NCBI GenBank assembly: GCA_030762895.1
Contig: CM061066.1
Span: forward strand, 117,336,715-117,400,714
Reading direction: 5' to 3'
Length of the DNA stretch: 64,000 bases
DNA from: Sophora flavescens
Taxonomy: Eukaryota; Streptophyta; Magnoliopsida; Fabales; Fabaceae
In this document: one piece after another, positions 12,230-25,530 of the stretch
How positions within the stretch are numbered: position 1 is the first letter of the stretch
Layout of the letters: every line of letters starts with the position of its first letter
Notes under the pieces: model-generated
What the model saw: the letters and a program-made list of their open reading frames with translations, nothing else
Told to the model about the DNA's origin: nothing
Databases searched by the model: none
Position numbers and translations under genes: made by a program

Positions 12230-12262
12230 TGGGCCGGGCCGGGCCAGACAATCATCTATAAT
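12230..12262 (+). promoter_or_regulatory. RPS27 core promoter with TGGGCC (site II-type) motifs
   Basis: TGGGCC followed by two overlapping GGGCC repeats (12230-12245) is the TCP-bound site II element commonly found in plant ribosomal-protein promoters. A TATA-like TATAATA follows at about 12257-12263, and a pyrimidine-rich probable start region lies around 12280-12300. The assignment rests on motif and position. Confidence 0.55.
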
Positions 12263-12371
12263 AGCAAGAGATTTTGTTAGGTTTCATTCTTCTCTATTCT
12301 TTGCGGCAACTGCTAATCTTTTTAGGTTTTTCTAAGAGGTTTTGGGAGCTGCTCCAAAATACTCTGCCGGG

Positions 12372-13083
<712 letters not shown>

Positions 13084-15154
13084 ATGGTGTGTCATCCTTT
13101 TTTTGCCATGATTGGAGAGTTTCAGTTTTTAGGTTTAAGATGAAATCAACAGTCTTGTTTTTGTTATGATTATATTATGTTAAATTGTGAGACTATCCTG
13201 TCTGTCCCACAACCTTCTTCAGTATTTAATGATACCATCTAATGTGGCGTTTCCCTTTACTGCAGTGCATATGGTTATGATAGATATTTTCTTTATAGTT
13301 CATGATATTGAATGTTATTTGTGTGTTTCTTCAATATGGTGTTCTTTTGTTCATTGGGATACATGCCTAATGGTATGTTCTACATTTGCATCATGCTTGA
13401 CATTTTATAGGCTGTCTTTTTTTCTACTGGGATCCTTTTTTTTTTTTTTAAGTAGAGCATATATACATTTTAATTCTTTGATGTGTATTGAAGGTAGTTC
13501 ATTCATTTGATGATGATGTTGTTTATTAGTTCTATCCCTTCAAGAGGGCTTGTTAAGGGAACTCTTTGAACTCCCTTATTATCAGTTTTTTTGGTTTTTT
13601 TTTAAACATGACAGATTTTCTTGATAATGCGCCTAAGGCCGAGCGCTTCCCTCTTGAGTTAGGGGTGGCGTGGTATTTCCACGAGAGGGTATTCTTTGTG
13701 GCGCACAATTTACAGTGCGTAGGCGCAAATCAAATCACTACTAGTGATGGGCACCTTGGCCACTTTCCTGCTTTAGTAATTAGCAGTTTGAGTGATGGGT
13801 TTGCCCTACATCTTTCCATTTTTGTAACAGGGGAATCTTAATAATAGATCATGTGGTTGTGTGCATGTAGATGTCACAAATCTAAAGATTTTTTAGTTGT
13901 ATATATAAAAAATATGGGAGTCATGTATTTGACTTCTTTGTTTTGTGCTGTTTGGTTATATTTCTTAATAGAGCGATACTGTATTATTTTTGGTTATGCT
14001 GCTGTAATCTTAATTACTTTCTATTACCATAGATATTCGATTGAAAAATTAAAAACGATTTCTGAAGTGATGACATTCTTTGATTTGGCCAAGAACAAGA
14101 AACAGAACCTGTTTCATGACTAAACTGGTTTGTCGCATAAAAAGACTAGCTGTTTGGTTCATCCCATATTTTCTTTTTCATTCAATGAGAGATTTTGCTG
14201 CACATATGTATATATGCTTCCTAAGCATCTTTATTATGTAACCTACCGGGGTTCTAGTAAGTAGAATGTATTATGTTTATACTTCTTGACTTAAATTAAG
14301 TCTATTAAATGGATATTGTATAAATTGCAATTAGAATGAATTCAAGCCTTCCCAGTCCTGGATGATGGTTCACTATATGGTTCAGTATGGGGTAGATTTG
14401 GATTCGTTTAAGTGCCTGTAACATGTTTTCTGTGATCAAGCTGTAAAAGAAAGTGTGACACGAGAAAAATGCAATCTGTCTATTATGCTCTAATTGTTTT
14501 TCCATTCCTGCTTTATCAGAACTGGCTAACTGGTTGCTCATCTATTTATGATGGCCTTCAAATAATTCATAGTAGTGGAGGGAATTAGTACAAAATGAGT
14601 GGATGGAGGCGGCAATTTAGTCTAGTTTGTCAAGGACTTCTGTAATGTTGGGGATTCTAGCTCGGGTAAAGTACATGTTCGGCCATTGTGATGTTAAGGA
14701 TTCTAGCTTGAGAAAAAAGTTAGAATCCATAACTTCTTCAACCATGATTCTAACTTATTATCTTCAAGCAATAATTAAATGATTAATTTGAGTTGGATGA
14801 TTAGTTCTGTTTACTAATCCATCGAAAGCAGTTATATTTGCTGATGGATTATAAAAGACACTTGTGTTAAGGTATAGTCCAATTTTAAAATTAATGGAAT
14901 TTTACTGTGTTAGTAGTATTTGCAACCGATTTTTTTTTAAAGTTTTAATTGTATTCGATTTTTAGATAAATCAACATTCTTGTAGCCATAACAACCATTA
15001 ACACTGACCATCTCCCCCGTGGGTCTACAACAAAATCTTTTCTTCCTTTTCTACTGTTCGAATTTCGTATGGTAGAGAAGAGGTGATGGGACTGATTGTG
15101 AGGATAACTAATTATTGTTTCTCTAATGCAACGGACTGGTTATAGAATAAAAAT
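13084..15154. other. 3' UTR of RPS27 and intergenic DNA
   Basis: No supported gene. Open frames at 13187-13510, 13566-13841 and 13851-14123 are short, start without clear context and match no family I know. A GC-richer patch at about 13625-13840 contains the near-palindrome ATCACTACTAGTGAT. The remainder is AT-rich. Confidence 0.35.
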
Positions 15155-15633
15155 GGGTTAAATACGTTTTCTTTAAAAAATAAGCAGATTTTGGTTTTGA
15201 TCCTTATAAAACTTTTTCTTTGTTTTCATCCCTCTAAAATATGAAACTACTAATTTTGGTTTCTATAAAATGAGTAAATATTGGTTTTGATCCATATAAA
15301 ATTTGTTTTTGATTTTTATATCTCTAAAATTTGATATTATTGCTTTTAGTTCCTAGCATTCATTTTAGGGTATATAATAGAATTTATTTTAGGATCTAGT
15401 GAAAATTTTAGTGGAATTATATGCTAACATGGCACCATTTACATTATTGAGTGTCACTTGGGATGATCGAATGACTTTCTATTAGACACAATTAGTTAAT
15501 GGATGACACATAGTAGTGGGGCCTAAAAATATTGATTTCAAATTCCGGAAGGATTAAAACCAAAGAATTTTTTTTTTATAGAGACCAAAATTAAAATTTG
15601 ATCATTTTATAAGAATAAAAAACATATTTAACC
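15155..15633. repeat. Palindromic MITE-like repeat with GGGTTAAATA ends
   Basis: The left end GGGTTAAATACGTTTT pairs with the right end AAACATATTTAACC. Inner segments with 'TTTTGGTTTTGATCC' and 'GAGACCAAAATTAAAATTTGATC' also pair. About 480 bp and non-coding. It resembles the common legume repeat beginning GGGTTAAATATGTTTTTGG. Confidence 0.65.
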
Positions 15634-15859
15634 TTGATAAGAAATTTAAATGGTGGGACACCTTCCATTTGGGGAAGGAAATGGAATTCGACCTATAGTC
15701 CTATACTAAGGAGGATTGGAGGAGTCCTGGTTAACCTGGAGTAAATTTGTGATTGTGAATAATGATATTGTTCGACTTTAATGATTTGGCTATGACCCAC
15801 AACATAACATGTTGGTCGGTATTATTGATTTGTTCAAAATTGTGTAGCTGTGCTCTTTC

Positions 15860-17950
15860 ATGGACGTTCTGGACTTCAAATGACTACCCATACACTCATG
15901 TTATCTGCCTCTTGAAAGTCCAAGGCTAATGTCCCCGAATGACTCAGGGGACCTCTTGGCAGCATATGTGCTCATGAAACAAGGTACAACATCAAAACCA
16001 AATAGATATAGTGCAAGAATGAGATACTTATATAGGAGTTTATCATGATAGCCACATACACAATGCAACAAAGTACATGTACCCACATTGATATATAAGC
16101 AACATTAATAAAATCAAATTCTCAACAATAATATAATCCACTCAAGGAATTTCCATTCCAACAATCAATATGATTTTCAATAAAAAAAAAAAGATGCATG
16201 ACATTTCAAATATCATTGTCTATTTCTTAATCTCCAGAGATCCCAACTTCCCTTCGTCGACCAGATAGGCCGCAATACTTCAATAACACAATTTTTCTTA
16301 GAGGTGAGGTTCGAGCTCCAATTGTTCAAGGGTATCACGTCTTCACCTAAATAATGTTGGGCAGCTTCTGATTGAGTACATCTATGTTTGGCAGTCGATT
16401 ACCACGACTCGGGGTCGCAAGGCCTCGGCCTTATGTAGCGTTTGAACCCAGATGTTCCTAAAGACCCACTTTAATCCGTAACTTACCCAATTTCCCAATC
16501 CAAAATCGATTGTAGCTCGTAAAAATTCATGGCACGTCTGCCAACTCATGCATGTAAAACAATTGGTTTTCTGTTTTCTTTTTCGTTCATCCTTTCTTGT
16601 CGATGCTCAAAGCTTACGACTAACATTACAAAGGCATGAAGCCCATTCATACTTAACACATGACATGCAGTCCGAGTGCTCATTCAGGAAACCCTAGGCT
16701 GATGCATCCGAACACTAGGTTTACAAATATGGGACACGAAGTCCACCATATATTACATGAGACCCATAGTCCAAGTGTTTACTCATAGAACTCTAACTCG
16801 ACGTCTCGGTTGCTAGGTTCACGAAATTTCACGGTTTTCAACACAGTTTTCGTTCTTTGAAAACCAAACTTGAAAACAAAAATCCAAATTTATCAATGTT
16901 CATTAGAAAACATTTTCGCTCTTTTAAAACATTTTACAGAAATCCTTTTCGTTGAAATTCATTTCTAATATGTTAAATCGTTTAAAACCACTCTAAAATC
17001 TTCCGCTTATATCACATTATTTTAAAAAACTCCCGCTTACGAAAATTAAAATCCTCAAATTTTATGATTAAGGCTTTTAGTTGCTTAATCATCATTATCA
17101 AGCTATGGTTGATGCCATGCTTTAAACCAGTACAATCATGCAAAATACAATACAATATAAGCATATATACAATTCTAAAACACAATTCAACTAGGCAATT
17201 TAACAAATCACAAACTAACATCACAAAAGCAAAATACCACATAATGATAACAAATCATGTACACATAACAACCAAGCACAAGCATATGACTACCAAACTC
17301 ATGAGGTAAGCTCCCCTTACCTCTTGTAGAACAATGCAAAACCTTTCCTTTCACTTAAACAAGTCACCACAACAATCTTACAGTCAACCTTCATAAAATC
17401 AACACATAACATAAGTTAAGGCAAAACAATTTCACGACCCACAAACCCTAGGGCTCATGGCAGAGGAATTCAAACAGTAGCTAGGGAATTTATTTCATTT
17501 CAAGCTTTTAGATATAGGATGATAGGGTCTTAGATAGAATGGAAAAATTATCATAACTTCAAAATTCCATTCCTATGATTTTCTATGATTCAAACCATGA
17601 AAGACAATGAATATGGAACTTGAACCAAACTCATGGCATTGAAAGGAAACATGAAGGAAAGGTGATGATATGATCTTATATTATAGAGTCATACCTCTAG
17701 ATGAAGAGAAATGGATGAGAAATATGAAGAACAATAAGGAACTTTGGAGAAGCTTATGAGGTTAGTGAAGAACTTAGAGTACTTGTGAGTAAATGATGAA
17801 ATGAAAATGTTTGAGTGACTTGGGGTGAGTAGCCGTGTAGTGTGTGTGAGTGGGAAGGTTCTAGATCAAGTTTGGACACATTTGGAATTTCATGAAAAAG
17901 AACAAGGACATTTCATTATGGATCTTAGATATTTTCAAATGTTTTCATCA
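15860..17950 (-). repeat. Decayed gypsy LTR fragment, related to the array LTRs
   Basis: Three blocks match the reverse complement of the LTRs at 43759-61233, in the expected order. At 17304-17326 there is a 23 bp identity ending in CTCCCCTTACCTCTTG; at about 16808-16830 CGACGTCTCGGTTGCTAGGTTC; at about 16665-16682 CAGTCCGAGTGCTCA. The sequence between has diverged and no coding region remains. Boundaries are uncertain. Confidence 0.55.
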
Positions 17951-18152
17951 TTACTTTTGATGACATTGTTAAGAATACGTCTTTTGACATCTCTGATTTT
18001 GATGAATCCAAACAAAGAATGATTTTAAGTGAATCCTATGAAATCTTCTAATATGTGTATTAAGTGTGTAGATCGGTATACAAGAGTCTCATGACAAAGA
18101 AACAAAGTCTTAATGACGCGTCTATCGTATGATGCGTCCGAACAATGACTCG

Positions 18153-19361
18153 GGTGGCGTTTGAAAGAGCTTATTTAAGCTTCTTTTGACTTATCTTATG
18201 TCATAAACTCTTATGCGGGGTGTTTGGCAGAGCTTATAAAAAAAAACTCATGTCATCCCATAAGCAGTTTTGGGCTTATTTTCATAAGTTAGTAGGAGAA
18301 GCTTATGAATCTTTTTCAAAAGAGCTTATGCGGATTCAAGCCTCGTGTTTTTTCACTCTTCGAACCTCTATGACCCTTTCTTTCTTTTTTCTTCTTATTT
18401 TTGTCTATTCTTTTTCGATCATTTTCAAGTTACCTTAACCCATTCTTCTTCTTCGTATAGCTGCAGTGCAGAGTGAGCAAGTCCCTATGTGCGTCGTCGT
18501 CGACCTTGCGAATCCCTCCGTGTGCCGCCGCTGTCGTCCGTCCACCGTCTCCCTCTGTGAACCGTCCTCCTCGTCATAGATGATTCCCTCTCCCTTTTCC
18601 CTTATCCCTTTCCCTTTCCCTTTTCTTTCCCCTACCCCTATCCCTTTTCTTCCCCCTCTCCCTCTGCCGCCTGAACCCTCCTTTCTCCCTCTCTATTTGC
18701 TGTGTTAACAAAACCCGCCTGAGCTCCCTTTCCATTTGTATAATTTGCTGAGTTGCTTTTACTGAAATGTATGTTTTGTTATTGTAAATTTTTTGCCGTG
18801 TTAATGTTTTGGATGATTTTACTGAAATGTATGACTTTACTGAGTTTTTGTAAATGGATAATTTTACTGTCAGAAGATGTGTGTTAATGATTTTTTGTTG
18901 TGTTAAGAAAACCCTCATTTCTGTTATTGCCTTGGCTACTTTTTATCAAAATGATTGTATATTTTTTTTTATGCTAATGCAACCATTTGTCTTATAAATA
19001 TAAGATATATTGTTTAACATTAACGTAAAAAAGTTCATGTTATATGTATATTGTATGCTATTAGTTTTTTAAATTAACCTTTAATTTTTTGCTTTTATTA
19101 GTTTTTAGATTAACGTAAAAAAACCCAATATTTAAATTATTTTTAAAGTTAAATTTTTAATTGTATTTTTAATAAAGTCAACTTTTTTATTTTTAAAATG
19201 TTCATAAGCGCTTATGTAATGATGCATCCAAATTCTTTAATTTTGTATAAGTGCTTTTCAAAGTGTGCATCCAAACGCAAATAGCTTATTGAATTTAAGC
19301 AATTGTGATATAATCTCTCATGCGATAAGCTCTCAATTAAGCTGTTTACCCAAACGCGACC
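18153..19361. mobile_element. Large MITE-like element carrying unrelated internal sequence
   Basis: The ends GGTGGCGTTTG and CAAACGCGACC are imperfect inverted repeats. Flanking triplets are TCG and TCA, an imperfect 3 bp duplication. The outer ~170 bases on each side, rich in AGCTTAT and CATAAGC words, match those of 59120-59612. Between them lies ~850 bp of different sequence, including a GC-rich, codon-like stretch (18470-18580) and a long pyrimidine tract (18582-18700). No transposase is present, so it is non-autonomous. Confidence 0.6.
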
Positions 19362-19784
19362 TCAGTCCCTACCAAATTCTGCTTAAGCGACTGAATGTCC
19401 CTCCCTTCAATAATATTCAAACACGAAGAATATTCCCTAATAATTTCGATTAAGGAAATTCGATATCCGAAAGCTCAAAGCACCATTTCGTGCCAAAAGA
19501 ATCTTTTTGTTGCAAAAGGTAAAGTAAACTTTACTTGGTCGCAGACCCGCTTAGATCAAATAAGGAAAGTCATGCTGCCCAAGTCTGAAAAGCAACAAGC
19601 ACTGCTCTAAATAAAACTGTACTCTGATAAAGCTATGCCAACCTATACGTTCAACTTGTCTTGAAGCTCACCAACGATCATAAACATTAAATGCAAGACC
19701 AGAACGACTCTTTGGTATTTATGGATGAAGAACAAAAGAATACTCAGCTGAAGAACTCTCCTCAATGGATTTATCTCTCTTGAG

Positions 19785-19793
19785 TATAAATAG
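19785..19793 (+). promoter_or_regulatory. TATA box in the SIRE1-like LTR
   Basis: TATAAATAG, about 640 bases before the LTR end, is a good plant TATA box and would define the U3/R boundary of this LTR. Position and motif only. Confidence 0.5.
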
Positions 19794-20435
19794 AAGACTT
19801 TGAAGACCATTGAAGATACACACCTGAATTCATTAACTCATGCATTCAATATTCTCAAGCATTCAAAGGTCTCTTAAGTTCTTCATAGAAAACTTCTCTA
19901 CTCAAATCATTTGTATTTATTGAGAAGTCTTTATTGCGATCTTACCTACCTTAAATATTTATTCACTCTGTGAGTGTTACTTGGTAGATCTGCAAAGTTG
20001 TAATTTGTGAAGGTGCTGCTTCATTCAAACTCTAACTATCTGTAGAGCCTGAAGAGGCTTGCTGAAATAATACTTGTTTGAGTCTGGAGAGGCTAGGTGT
20101 GCAAATAATACTTGTTGGTTGAGCATGCGGAGGCTAGGTGTGCAAACAATACCTTCTGTAACCTGATCAGTTATAGTGTAAATACTTGGTGAAACCAAGG
20201 ACTGGATGTAGCCCAAGGTTTGGGGTGAACCAATATAAATCTCTCTGTCTCCTTTCTTTAACTTAATCTTTTCAGTTTGCTTTACTTTAACTATGCTAAC
20301 TGGGTTGGAAAGTGAATCTCCTTTTAATATCAGACGCATCCTTGTGTCTTATAGTTTAAACAGCAACGTTTTACAAAAAGTATTTTAAAACACAATTCAA
20401 CCCCCTTCTAGTGTTTTATATCTGTTCATTTCAGT

Positions 20436-20447
20436 TGGTACCAGAGC
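20436..20447 (+). other. Primer-binding site of the SIRE1-like element
   Basis: TGGTACCAGAGC, one base different from the standard TGGTATCAGAGC complement of initiator Met tRNA, seven bases after the LTR end. Confidence 0.75.
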
Positions 20448-20505
20448 TTAACCTCTAGGTTGAGCACTTAACAGTGTTGAGGAAAGATCCTGTTGAACAG
20501 ACATC

Positions 20506-23500
20506 ATGACGGCTGGAGCTAGCACAAGCGGAAGCAACGCTGGAGAAGGAGCATCTATGGCTAGACCTCCCTACTTTGATGGAGAAAACTACATCTATTG
20601 GAAAGAAAGATTTCAATGGTTCATCATGTCAACAAACTCCCATTTATGAGATATCATTACTGACAGTCCCTACATTTCAAGGAATGATGATAACACCGGT
20701 AAACCTAAAGCTCAGTGGACTCTTGCAGAAAAGACTAAATTGGAGCTGAATCACAAATAAAGGTATTCCTTGATGTGTGCTCTCAGTCAGGAAGAATTTG
20801 AAAAGGTCCATGCATGTGGATCTGCTAAGGAAATCTAGGATACTCTAGAAGTTACTCATGAAGGAACACAAAAGTGAAAGAAGCAAAGATAAATATGCTT
20901 GTACGAAAGTATGAGTTATTTACTATGGAAGAAGGAGAAAGCATTACTCAGATGATAGGAAGGTTTCAGACTGATAATCTGAAGTCACTGGGAAAGATCT
21001 ACACCAATGCTGAGAAAGTTGGCAAAATTCTAATAAAAAACAGTGGAGACCTCTATTTACAGCAATAACTCAAGCCAAAGATCTCACAACTCTTCAAATG
21101 AGTGATCTTCTTGGAACTTTACAAGTACATGAGCAGGAGCTGAATGAAGACAGCTCAAATAAGAAACGAAAGACCATTGCTCTCAAGGCAGAGAAAGGAT
21201 CTTCAAAAGCTCTAAAGGTTGAAGAATTAGACCAAGAGTCAGACACATCTAAATGAGACTCAGACAGTGATGATGAAATGTCATTACTGACTAGGAAAAT
21301 GAGGAAGTTATGAAAAAAGAAGAATTTCAGAAAGGATAAACCTTTTAAGAAGTTCAATAAATGAAAATACTTCAAAGAGAACAATAGTTCTGACAAAAGT
21401 TCTATTGTATTCTATGAATGTAAGAAGCCAGGACACATCAAATCTGAATGTCCTCAGTTACAAAAGCAAACCTTCAAAAAGTTTTATAAAAAGAAAAATA
21501 AAGGGATGATGGCAACTTGGGAAGATCTTGATGGCAACTCATCCGATGAAGAAGCAGAAGGCGGAGAGGAAAATTTATGTCTCATGGCAGATGCTAACTC
21601 CGACTCTGAGGTAATTTCTGATTTTAAGGATTTGCAATATGCCTATGATGAATTGATTGAGGAGTCCAACTGTTTAACTAAGACTTTTAGAACACTTAAG
21701 AGGCAATATGTGAAACTCCTAAAAGAGCATGAACATAAGACTCAAGAGTGTGACAAACTGTCTCAGGAAAACAGTAAGCTTAAAGCTGAGATCACAGTTG
21801 AGACGCCACAATCTGAAGAAGTTGTCAAACTTCAACAGAAGATAGAAGAGCTCAACTCTGATCTTGCTCGTTTTGTCAATGGAAGAGATAACCTGACTAA
21901 GTTACTAGGAAGTCAGAGATCCTCTCTTGATAAAACTGGTATAGGATTCATTGACCAGACACATCATAAAGTATCTAACAAATTCTTAGGACAAAAACCT
22001 AAAACTCTTTATGATAAGGTCATTACATACAAGGGGAGTTGTAAAAACAGTGGAAAAGCTGGACATAACACGTCTTAGTGTATTCACATAAGAAAGAAGT
22101 TGTCACAGACTTCAAAAACTAACAAGAAAGGACCCAAAAGAATATGGGTACCTAAAGCTTTGATTATATCTATTGCAGATATCCTTAATAGGACAAAAAG
22201 CACACCTATCATGGAACCTGGACAGTGGCTGCTCACGACACATGACAGGAGAAAAGTCTATGTTCCTAGACCTCCAACCTAAAGAAGGTGAAGATGTTAC
22301 CTTATGTGGAAATCAAAGAGGAAAGGTTATCGGGATAGGTAAAATTGGTAGGAAATTACCTTTACCATCTATCTCTAACGTTCTTCTAGTTGAAGGATTA
22401 CAACATAATCTGCTAAGCATAAGTCAACTATGTGATAATGAATATAATGTTTCCTTTACCAAGAATGCACGTATAGTCAAAGACACTAATGGCAAAGTTC
22501 TCTTTTCAGCAAACAGACAACAAAATCTTTGTAAGATTAGTCTAACTGATTGACTGATCAAAATGTGACTTGTTTTGTGTCAAGAGAAGATGAAAGATGA
22601 GTATGGCACAAGAAGCTAGGACATACAAGTATGAAACATATAACTAAGTTTCAGATGTATAGACTTGTGAAATGTCTACCTGATATAAGTTTCAAAAAGG
22701 ATGTCTTATGTGATTCTTGCCAATGTGGAAAGCAAGTTAAAACTAGCTTTAAACCCAAGAATCTGGTGTCTTCCTCTAAACCTTTACAATTGTTGCATAT
22801 GGATCTATTTGGTCCAGTTAGTGTTGCTAGTAAGACAGGAAAGAAATATGGTTTTGTCTTAGTCAATGATTGTTGTAGATATACATGGGTACTCTTCTTA
22901 ACCAACATGGATGAGTCATTCAAGATGTTCTCTATATTTTGTAAGAAAGTTCATAATGAGCATGGATTCTGTATCTCAGCTATCAGAAGTGACCATGGGG
23001 GAGAGTTTGAAAATGAGCACTTCAATACAATCTATGAAGAGAATGATATCTCTCACAACTTTTTTGCTCATGGAACTCCTCAGCAGAATGGAGTAGTAGA
23101 AAGGAAGAACAGATCTCTACAAGAGATGACTCGAACAATGCTCATTGAAAGCAAACTCCCAAAGTACTTCTGGACTGAGGCAGTAAACACTGCTTGTTAT
23201 GTACATAACAGAATATTGATAAGACCCTTCTTGAATAAAACTCCCTATGAATTATGGAAAGGTATAAAACCCAACATTTCTTATTTCCATGTGTTTGGAT
23301 GTGAATGCTTTATTTTTAATACTAGAGATCAACTTGGAAAGTTTGATTCAAAAGTAGATAAGGCTATATTTCTCGGATATTCAGACACTTCTAAAGCTTT
23401 TAGAGTTCACAACTCTAGAACATAAGTTGTTGAGGAATTTGTTCATGTTGAATTTAATGATGGTTTAAAGACCGATAGGAAACTATTAGATCTAGAAGAT

Positions 23501-25267
23501 GATCTTGCAGGATTAGATCCTGGAAGACAAAGCAATTAGTCTGGAGATAACTTGAAAAATGAGGATCCAGAAACTCACATTCAAGCGTCTGATCCACCTG
23601 CTCAACAATCATCTGACACTGAACCCAGATGAGACTGGATGTTCAAGACTCATCATCCAAAAAAGTTGATCATCAACAATCCCCCTCAAGGAGTTAGAAC
23701 CAGATCAACATTTAAAGATTCAAACAACATGGCATTCCTATCTGAGATTGAACTAAAGAATATGAAATAAGCTCTTGAAGATGAAAGCTGGATTTTAGCT
23801 ATGCAAAGGAGCTAAATCAGTTCAAAAGGAATGATGTTTGGTTCTTAGTTCCGAATGAAAAGGGAAAATCAATTATTGGAACAAGATGGGTATTCAGAAA
23901 CAAGCTTGATGAAAATGGTAAGGTAGTCAGAAACAAAGCAAGGCTAGTAGCTCAAGGCTATAATCAACAAAGATGTATTGACTACACTGAAACCTTTGCA
24001 TCATTAGCTAGTATAGAAGCAATTCGTATACTTATGTCATATGCTGCAACATCAAATCACCTTTTATCAAATGGATGTTAAAAGTGCATTTCTCAATGGA
24101 ATTATTGAAGAAGAGGTATAACAAAAACCTGGATTTGAGGATAGTGACAAACCAAATCATGTCTATAAGCTTAAGAAAGCTTTCTATGGATTAAAACAAG
24201 CATCTAGAGCTTGGTATGACAGACTTAGTTATTTTCTTATGAAAAATAAGTTCATTAGAGGAAAAGTAGATATAACTCTCTTTAGAAAAAGTTCTCAAAG
24301 GATTTCATTATAGTACAAATCTATGTTGATGATATCATATTTTGTGCTACTAATGAAAAGCTCTACAAAGAGTTCTCCAAGCTTATACAGAATGAATTTG
24401 AGATAAGCATGACGGGAGAATTGAAGTTCTTCCTTGGTATACAAATCAAATAGACAGATGATGGAATATACATTCATCAACAAAAATATACTAAGGAGAT
24501 CTTAAAGAAATACAAGCTGGATACAGCTAAACCTATGAAAACTCCCATGGAAGCAAATGCAAAATTAAGCAAAGATGAAGAAGGTAAAAATTTAGATTAA
24601 ACTACTTACAGATGTATGATTGGTTCTCTCTTGTACTTAACTTTAAGTAGACCTGATATTCAATTCAGTGTCTGTTTGTGTGCAAGATTTCAATCTGATC
24701 CTAGAGAATCACATCTCAAGGCTGTCAAAAGGATATTTAGATATTTGCTTAGAACCACTAATCTTGGTTTGATGTACTTGAGAACACAAGAATACAGAGT
24801 AGTAGGATTCTATGACGCTGATTATCCCGGAGATAGAGTAGAAAGAAAAAGCACAAGTGGAGGATGTCAATTCATTGGAGCAAACTTAGTCTCTTGGACA
24901 AGCAAAAGACAAGCTACAATTGCATTATCCACTGCAGAAGCAGAATACCTTTCAGCTTCAAGCTGTTATTCACAGCTTTTATGGGTAAAACATCAACTTG
25001 AAGATTATTCTATCTTTGAACATAATATTTCTGTTTGGTGTGATAATTCTAGTGATCTATTTATCTAAGAATCCCATACATCATTCTAAGGCCAAGCACA
25101 TAGAAATAAAACATCATTTCATAAGAGACTATCTTCAAAAAAGTGTTTTTGATATCAAGTTTGTTAAAACTGAAAATCAGTGGGCTGATATATTAACTAA
25201 ACCCCTAGCTGAAGACAGATTCACTTATATTAGAGATAATCTGAACATGCATTTCATAAATGAGTAA
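20506..25267 (+). pseudogene. SIRE1-like gag-pol, heavily mutated
   Basis: Begins at ATG 20506. Gag is broken by several stops. Its zinc knuckle (about 21411-21450, YECKKPGHIKSEC) has lost the first Cys (Phe). A Lys/Glu-rich, coiled-coil-like segment follows (21506-22078). Protease DSGCSRHMTG is at about 22216-22245. Integrase (22631-23425) keeps the D-D-E residues, seen as HMDLFGP, RSDHGGE and VVERKN. RT lies at about 23820-24430 with YVDD at 24322-24333, and RNase H at 24616-25267 ends in the usual QWADILTKPL. The pol frame is interrupted by at least ten stops or shifts. Known role: capsid and replication enzymes of the element. Inactive. Confidence 0.88.
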
Positions 25268-25530
25268 TGCGTCCGCTCTTCGATAAAGCGTCTACTGACG
25301 TGGATTATTTACTAAGACTTTACATTGCAATTATCTAAAATATTTTTGAATTCAAAACGTTTTTGTCTTTATTTCTCTCAACTGCTCTTTTTTTGAAACC
25401 TCTTTCTTTAAAACCAAAAGTCTTCTCTCCGAAACACTTTACTGTTTCAAAAAAGTTGTTCTCTCTCTCTCTCTATTGAACGAATCTTTTCGAAACCCTT
25501 TCGTCTCCTCTTTCTTTCAAATCCAAATCC

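Larger units (their letters stand above)
17951..20428 (+). repeat. 5' LTR of the SIRE1-like copia element, interrupted
   Basis: The right border is set by the primer site: the LTR ends ...ATCTGTTCA at 20428. A TATA box and, at 20046-20155, three imperfect ~50 bp repeats containing GAGGCTAGGTGTGCAAA lie inside. A 1.2 kb MITE-like element (18153-19361) splits it. The left border is not resolved, because the matching 3' LTR is visible for only ~90 bases before the next insertion. Confidence 0.5.

Noticed and set aside
18574..18918. Minus-strand Arg/Glu/Lys-rich frame of 114 codons
   Set aside because: Produced by the pyrimidine tract at 18582-18700 inside a MITE-like element; low-complexity only.
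20046..20155. Short repeats considered as a CRISPR-like or satellite array
   Set aside because: Only three imperfect ~50 bp units, without regular spacers, inside a copia LTR; common for LTR enhancer regions.
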